Positions 6,645 to 8,646 of a stretch of DNA of 8,646 nucleotides are shown here, piece after piece. Below the pieces are notes generated by a model. That model was not told the origin of the DNA. It was given only the letters and a program-made list of their open reading frames with translations, and searched no databases. Made by a program: the position numbers and the translations under genes. Position 1 is the stretch's first letter. Every line of letters begins with the position of its first letter. The DNA comes from Acinetobacter sp. (GTDB lineage: Bacteria; Pseudomonadota; Gammaproteobacteria; Pseudomonadales; Moraxellaceae): the NCBI GenBank assembly GCA_030152275.1, contig JASLHF010000018.1, positions 1-8,646 on the forward strand. Reading direction: 5' to 3'.

Positions 6645-6668
6645 CATGCACAGTAACAGTTTTTAGGC

Positions 6669-6701
6669 AAAAAAAAGCTCAGCCATATAGGGTGGCTGAG
6701 C
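6669..6701 (-). terminator. distal terminator of a minus-strand tandem
   Basis: On the minus strand GCTCAGCCA (6701-6693) pairs perfectly with TGGCTGAGC (6685-6677) around a 7-base loop and runs into eight T (6676-6669). Nine perfect pairs and a long T tract make it the strongest minus-strand terminator here. It would also block minus transcripts from entering tsaC in antisense. Confidence 0.85.
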
Positions 6702-6703
6702 AT

Positions 6704-6730
6704 AAAAAAGGATGTGTATAAATCACATCC
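6704..6730 (-). terminator. proximal terminator of a minus-strand tandem
   Basis: On the minus strand GGATGTG (6730-6724) pairs with CACATCC (6716-6710) around ATTTATA and is followed by six T (6709-6704). It lies directly before the second hairpin. Confidence 0.75.
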
Positions 6731-6801
6731 AGAGGGTCTTGCAATCTCTGGGAAAACTTCGAAATATTATTCAGAAATACTTCAATGTTTTCGACGAAAG
6801 T

Positions 6802-6830
6802 ATTATGTGATAAAGATCATTATTAAACAA
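6802..6830 (-). promoter_or_regulatory. promoter candidate for the minus-strand small RNA
   Basis: The minus strand reads TTGTTT (6830-6825), a 17-base spacer, then CATAAT (6807-6802). The -10 matches five of six consensus bases and the -35 three of six, with ideal spacing. AT-rich DNA produces such matches by chance, so the weight comes from its position just upstream of a structured, terminator-ended segment. Confidence 0.4.
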
Positions 6831-7034
6831 ATAGATTTTTTCTATTAATAAAGAATAATAAACCTATTAATCAATCCTAAAAACAATGCTTTATTAAAAA
6901 TATACCTCTATTTTTAATACAAATATATTTAAAATATAAGGCCAATATCCTCAAAAAAGCCGAGCTAAAATATGCTTTTTTGATTAGAAGTTACAAATAA
7001 TTTTGCATATTGATTAGATTTTCAACTCAATCTT
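6831..7034. other. AT-rich gene-free spacer downstream of the EamA gene
   Basis: About 200 bases of strongly AT-rich sequence with repeated TATTAA-like words and no credible reading frame on either strand. The only structure I can support is the hairpin listed at 6951-6983. With the candidate RNA it makes up the gene-free region between tsaC and the EamA gene. Confidence 0.5.
6951..6983. terminator. AT-rich inverted repeat, possible terminator of the EamA gene
   Basis: TCAAAAAAGC (6951-6960) pairs perfectly with GCTTTTTTGA (6974-6983) around a 13-base loop. It is 51 bases after the stop of the minus-strand EamA gene and has T6 on either strand. The stem holds only two G-C pairs next to the loop plus one near the base, so termination would be weak on its own. 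Confidence 0.45.
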
Positions 7035-7949
7035 TTACCAACTTTCTCTGCAGCGGTGCTTTTTTTGCGCAAGCAGTACACCGCAAATAGCTAAAATAGT
7101 TCCAGCTGTATGATAAATCCCCCATTGCTCATGCAGCCAAAAATAGGCAATGACTGCAGTGAATACAGGCATTAAATTCATAAAAATACTGGTGCGGTTT
7201 GGCCCCATGCGCTGCACAGCCATCATCCATACCATCGGCGCGGCCAAGGAAGGGAAAATTCCGGCATACAGCACACTTAAACTATTTTGTGCATCCAAGC
7301 GGTCTATCCCCAGCCAAAGCACAAAGGGCAGATGATACAGCAATGCAAAAAAGATCTGCACATACAGACTTTGCAGCAGCGGAACTTGCAGCTGCCATTT
7401 TTTCAAAAACACCCCATAAAAGGCATAAAAGAATACCGCGGCGACCATCACTGCATCTCCGCTATGGCCACCTGAAGCTAGAAGCGCTGCCATATCACCC
7501 TGCGCAATCACCAAAAGCAGCCCGGTAAAAGATATCCCGCAGCCCAGAACGGCATAGCGGTTTGGCCATTCTTTCAGAATAAAAATAGACACAATAACTG
7601 TAAAGATAGGAATAAAGGCATTAATAATGCCCATATTGGTCGCGCTGGTATAATGCGCCGCGCTATAGCTTAAGCCTTGATACAGCACCATGCCGAAGGC
7701 TGAAAGAACAGCCAGCTGTTTCCAGTGCTTGCCCAGCAGCGCACGCTGGCGCAATGTGCCCGGAAGCGCAAACGGCGTCAGCAGCGCGAAAGCAATCAGC
7801 CAGCGGTAAAAGCTGATGCTGACCGGCGAAATATAATCCGAAGCATAACGGGTCACCGCAATATTCAGTGACCAGATAAATACCGCGATCAGCGGCAGCA
7901 GCAGCGCCCATCTGGCGCTAAATGAATTCTGTTGCATGCAAAGCATCAT
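7035..7949 (-). CDS. EamA/DMT-family transporter, ten-TM exporter of unknown substrate
   Basis: An inner-membrane protein of the drug/metabolite transporter superfamily, whose members usually export amino acids, metabolites or drugs. The 304 residues contain about ten hydrophobic segments in two EamA repeats of five. The first runs from about ALLLPLIAVFIWSLNIAVTR to GISFTGLLLVIAQ; the second from about DAVMVAAVFFYAFYGVF to GTILAICGVLLAQ. Each ends with the usual pattern of an acidic/aromatic turn (LKEWP, LHEQW) followed by a Gly-rich helix. Start: the frame extends to TTG at 7979, but a promoter candidate predicts transcription beginning at about that base. The ATG-ATG at 7949/7946 has a weak AAGA nine bases upstream. 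ATG 7937 (300 residues) is also possible. The divergent AraC-type gene suggests ligand-controlled expression. The substrate cannot be told from sequence. Confidence 0.88.
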   Translation of the reverse strand: MMLCMQQNSFSARWALLLPLIAVFIWSLNIAVTRYASDYISPVSISFYRWLIAFALLTPFALPGTLRQRALLGKHWKQLAVLSAFGMVLYQGLSYSAAHYTSATNMGIINAFIPIFTVIVSIFILKEWPNRYAVLGCGISFTGLLLVIAQGDMAALLASGGHSGDAVMVAAVFFYAFYGVFLKKWQLQVPLLQSLYVQIFFALLYHLPFVLWLGIDRLDAQNSLSVLYAGIFPSLAAPMVWMMAVQRMGPNRTSIFMNLMPVFTAVIAYFWLHEQWGIYHTAGTILAICGVLLAQKKHRCRESW

Positions 7950-7971
7950 GAAAGCAAATCTTGATGCTATT

Positions 7972-8055
7972 TTGCGCAATGGCGTATATAAAATAAATAT
8001 TGAAAAACAGACAATGGTATTGCGCAGCCGTCATGATTGAATCAGATGGCGCAAT
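7972..8055. repeat. three GCGCAAT-type elements between EamA and AraC genes
   Basis: TTGCGCAA (7972-7979) is a perfect 8-base palindrome continuing as GCGCAATG (7974-7981). ATTGCGC (8019-8025) and GCGCAAT (8049-8055) form a 7-base inverted repeat 23 bases apart. GCGCAATG also recurs exactly at 8049-8056, 75 bases from the first copy. The elements flank the probable EamA promoter and precede the regulator gene, a fitting layout for an operator set. Binding by the adjacent AraC-type protein is inference. Confidence 0.4.
7985..8014 (-). promoter_or_regulatory. promoter candidate for the EamA gene
   Basis: The minus strand reads TTGTCT (8014-8009), an 18-base spacer and TATATA (7990-7985), each matching four of six consensus bases. 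The predicted start near 7978 falls on the TTGCGCAA palindrome and makes the long TTG start at 7979 unlikely. Confidence 0.4.
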
Positions 8056-8102
8056 GATGCGCTATGCTGAACCGATGAACAGACTTGATTGCTGAACTCA
8101 AC

Positions 8103-8646
8103 ATGCTGAACTCCACACTGCCCGGCTGCACCGATAGATTTACGCCCAGCCTGAACATCAACAGCATCGATCAAATGATCGAAATTTCAGAATTTTTTTA
8201 TCAAAAAAATGAAGAAGCTTATCCGCACAGCGGTCTGTGGGGCGACTTCAATCTGTGCCTGAATGGCATTTTAGAATATCAAGTCGAAGGGAAAACGCTG
8301 TGGTCGCCGCCCAGTTATGGTTTATGGATTCCGCCACATTTGGCACACCATTCCATCGCAGTTGACCAGCACACCACACATTATGCTGCCATCCGGCTTA
8401 AACCGGAATTATGCCGTCATTTTGAAGCTTCACCGCAGATTTTGAGTGTATCCGGTTTTTTCCGGCAATTGATTTTAGAGGCGCTGCACCTGCAGCGTAA
8501 CGGCAATGCCAGTCATTACCGCCATGTGCTGCAGGTCGTATTCGATCAACTGCTGTCCGCACCCAAGCATCATCATTATTTGCCGCAAAGCCAGCACCCG
8601 CGCTTAAAACCGGTTCTAGATGACTTATCCTCACCGGCGCTGTTCC
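8103..8646 (+). CDS. AraC-family transcriptional regulator, N-terminal part
   Basis: Open from ATG 8103 to the window edge, giving 181 residues. The N-terminal half is an AraC-type cupin effector domain: GLWGDFNLCLNGILEYQVEG at about 44-63, then SPPSYGLWIPPHLAHHS at 68-84, the proline/His pattern of this sensor fold. A helical region follows (about 113-152), then LPQSQHPRLKPVLDDL at 160-175, where such proteins normally lead into the double helix-turn-helix, which lies beyond the window. The cupin sequence resembles the NimR/YeaM branch, a tentative assignment. No clear Shine-Dalgarno precedes the ATG. TTG 8085 is an in-frame alternative just after the TGA at 8076-8078. It is divergent from the EamA gene and probably controls it. 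Confidence 0.8.
   Translation, partial: MLNSTLPGCTDRFTPSLNINSIDQMIEISEFFYQKNEEAYPHSGLWGDFNLCLNGILEYQVEGKTLWSPPSYGLWIPPHLAHHSIAVDQHTTHYAAIRLKPELCRHFEASPQILSVSGFFRQLILEALHLQRNGNASHYRHVLQVVFDQLLSAPKHHHYLPQSQHPRLKPVLDDLSSPALF

Larger units (their letters stand above)
6669..6795 (-). ncRNA. candidate small RNA, minus strand
   Basis: No protein is encoded here, but the minus strand has all parts of a small-RNA gene. A promoter-like pair (TTGTTT, 17 bases, CATAAT) predicts a start near 6795. The body can fold as CCAGAG (6751-6746) with CTCTGG (6734-6729). Two consecutive terminator hairpins with T6 and T8 tracts end it near 6704 or 6669. The product would be about 92 or 127 bases. GAAAAC near the 5' end can also pair with GTTTTC just before the CCAGAG stem. 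The GG of CTCTGG is shared with the first terminator stem, so the two hairpins compete for two bases. I do not recognise a known RNA family. The main alternative is that the hairpins simply terminate transcription coming from the EamA gene upstream on this strand. Confidence 0.45.

Noticed and set aside
6588..7034. Mobile element or CRISPR remnant in the gene-free AT-rich region
   Set aside because: No terminal inverted repeats, target duplication, transposase fragment or regularly spaced repeats were seen.
8398..8634. Minus-strand frame inside the AraC-type gene
   Set aside because: Overlaps the well-supported cupin/regulator reading frame and has no family resemblance.

Overview
The window looks like ordinary chromosome of a gammaproteobacterium of the Moraxellaceae, most likely Acinetobacter. 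This is inferred from three things: moderate-to-low GC with AT-rich spacers, the sequence character of the proteins, and the conserved order def / tsaP (LysM) / dprA / tsaC, which is also known from Pseudomonas aeruginosa (PA0019-PA0022). I cannot name the species. I see no insertion sequence, prophage, CRISPR array, tRNA or rRNA.

Layout. (1) Positions 1-177 hold the 3' end of an unidentified plus-strand gene, which meets the minus-strand block at a bidirectional terminator (192-222). (2) Positions 243-2834 carry a minus-strand copper-uptake pair: a small His-rich DUF2946 protein followed by a TonB-dependent copper receptor of the OprC/NosA type. The receptor keeps the CxxxM and HxM residues that bind copper in P. 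aeruginosa OprC. (3) def (peptide deformylase, minus) lies upstream of that pair, separated from it by a perfect inverted repeat and a TATAAT box. It is divergent from (4) tsaP, a LysM protein linked to the type IV pilus secretin (plus), which ends at a strong terminator. (5) dprA and tsaC follow on the plus strand as a probable two-gene unit. (6) A gene-free stretch of about 450 bases (6588-7034) holds the least explained signal in the window: on the minus strand, a promoter-like pair with a 17-base spacer leads into a structured segment of about 90-125 bases ending in two tandem intrinsic terminators. This is a candidate small RNA. (7) An EamA/DMT-family exporter (minus) is divergent from an AraC-family regulator (plus, cut by the window end). 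Their shared promoter region contains three copies of a GCGCAAT-type element.

Functional links. TsaP (type IV pilus) and DprA (loading of incoming single-stranded DNA onto RecA) both fit natural transformation, for which Acinetobacter is known. Def and TsaC are housekeeping translation functions (N-terminal deformylation; t6A tRNA modification). OprC and DUF2946 form a copper module. The EamA/AraC pair is a typical transporter with an adjacent regulator, of unknown substrate. Apart from the small-RNA candidate and some regulatory repeats, the gene content is conventional.
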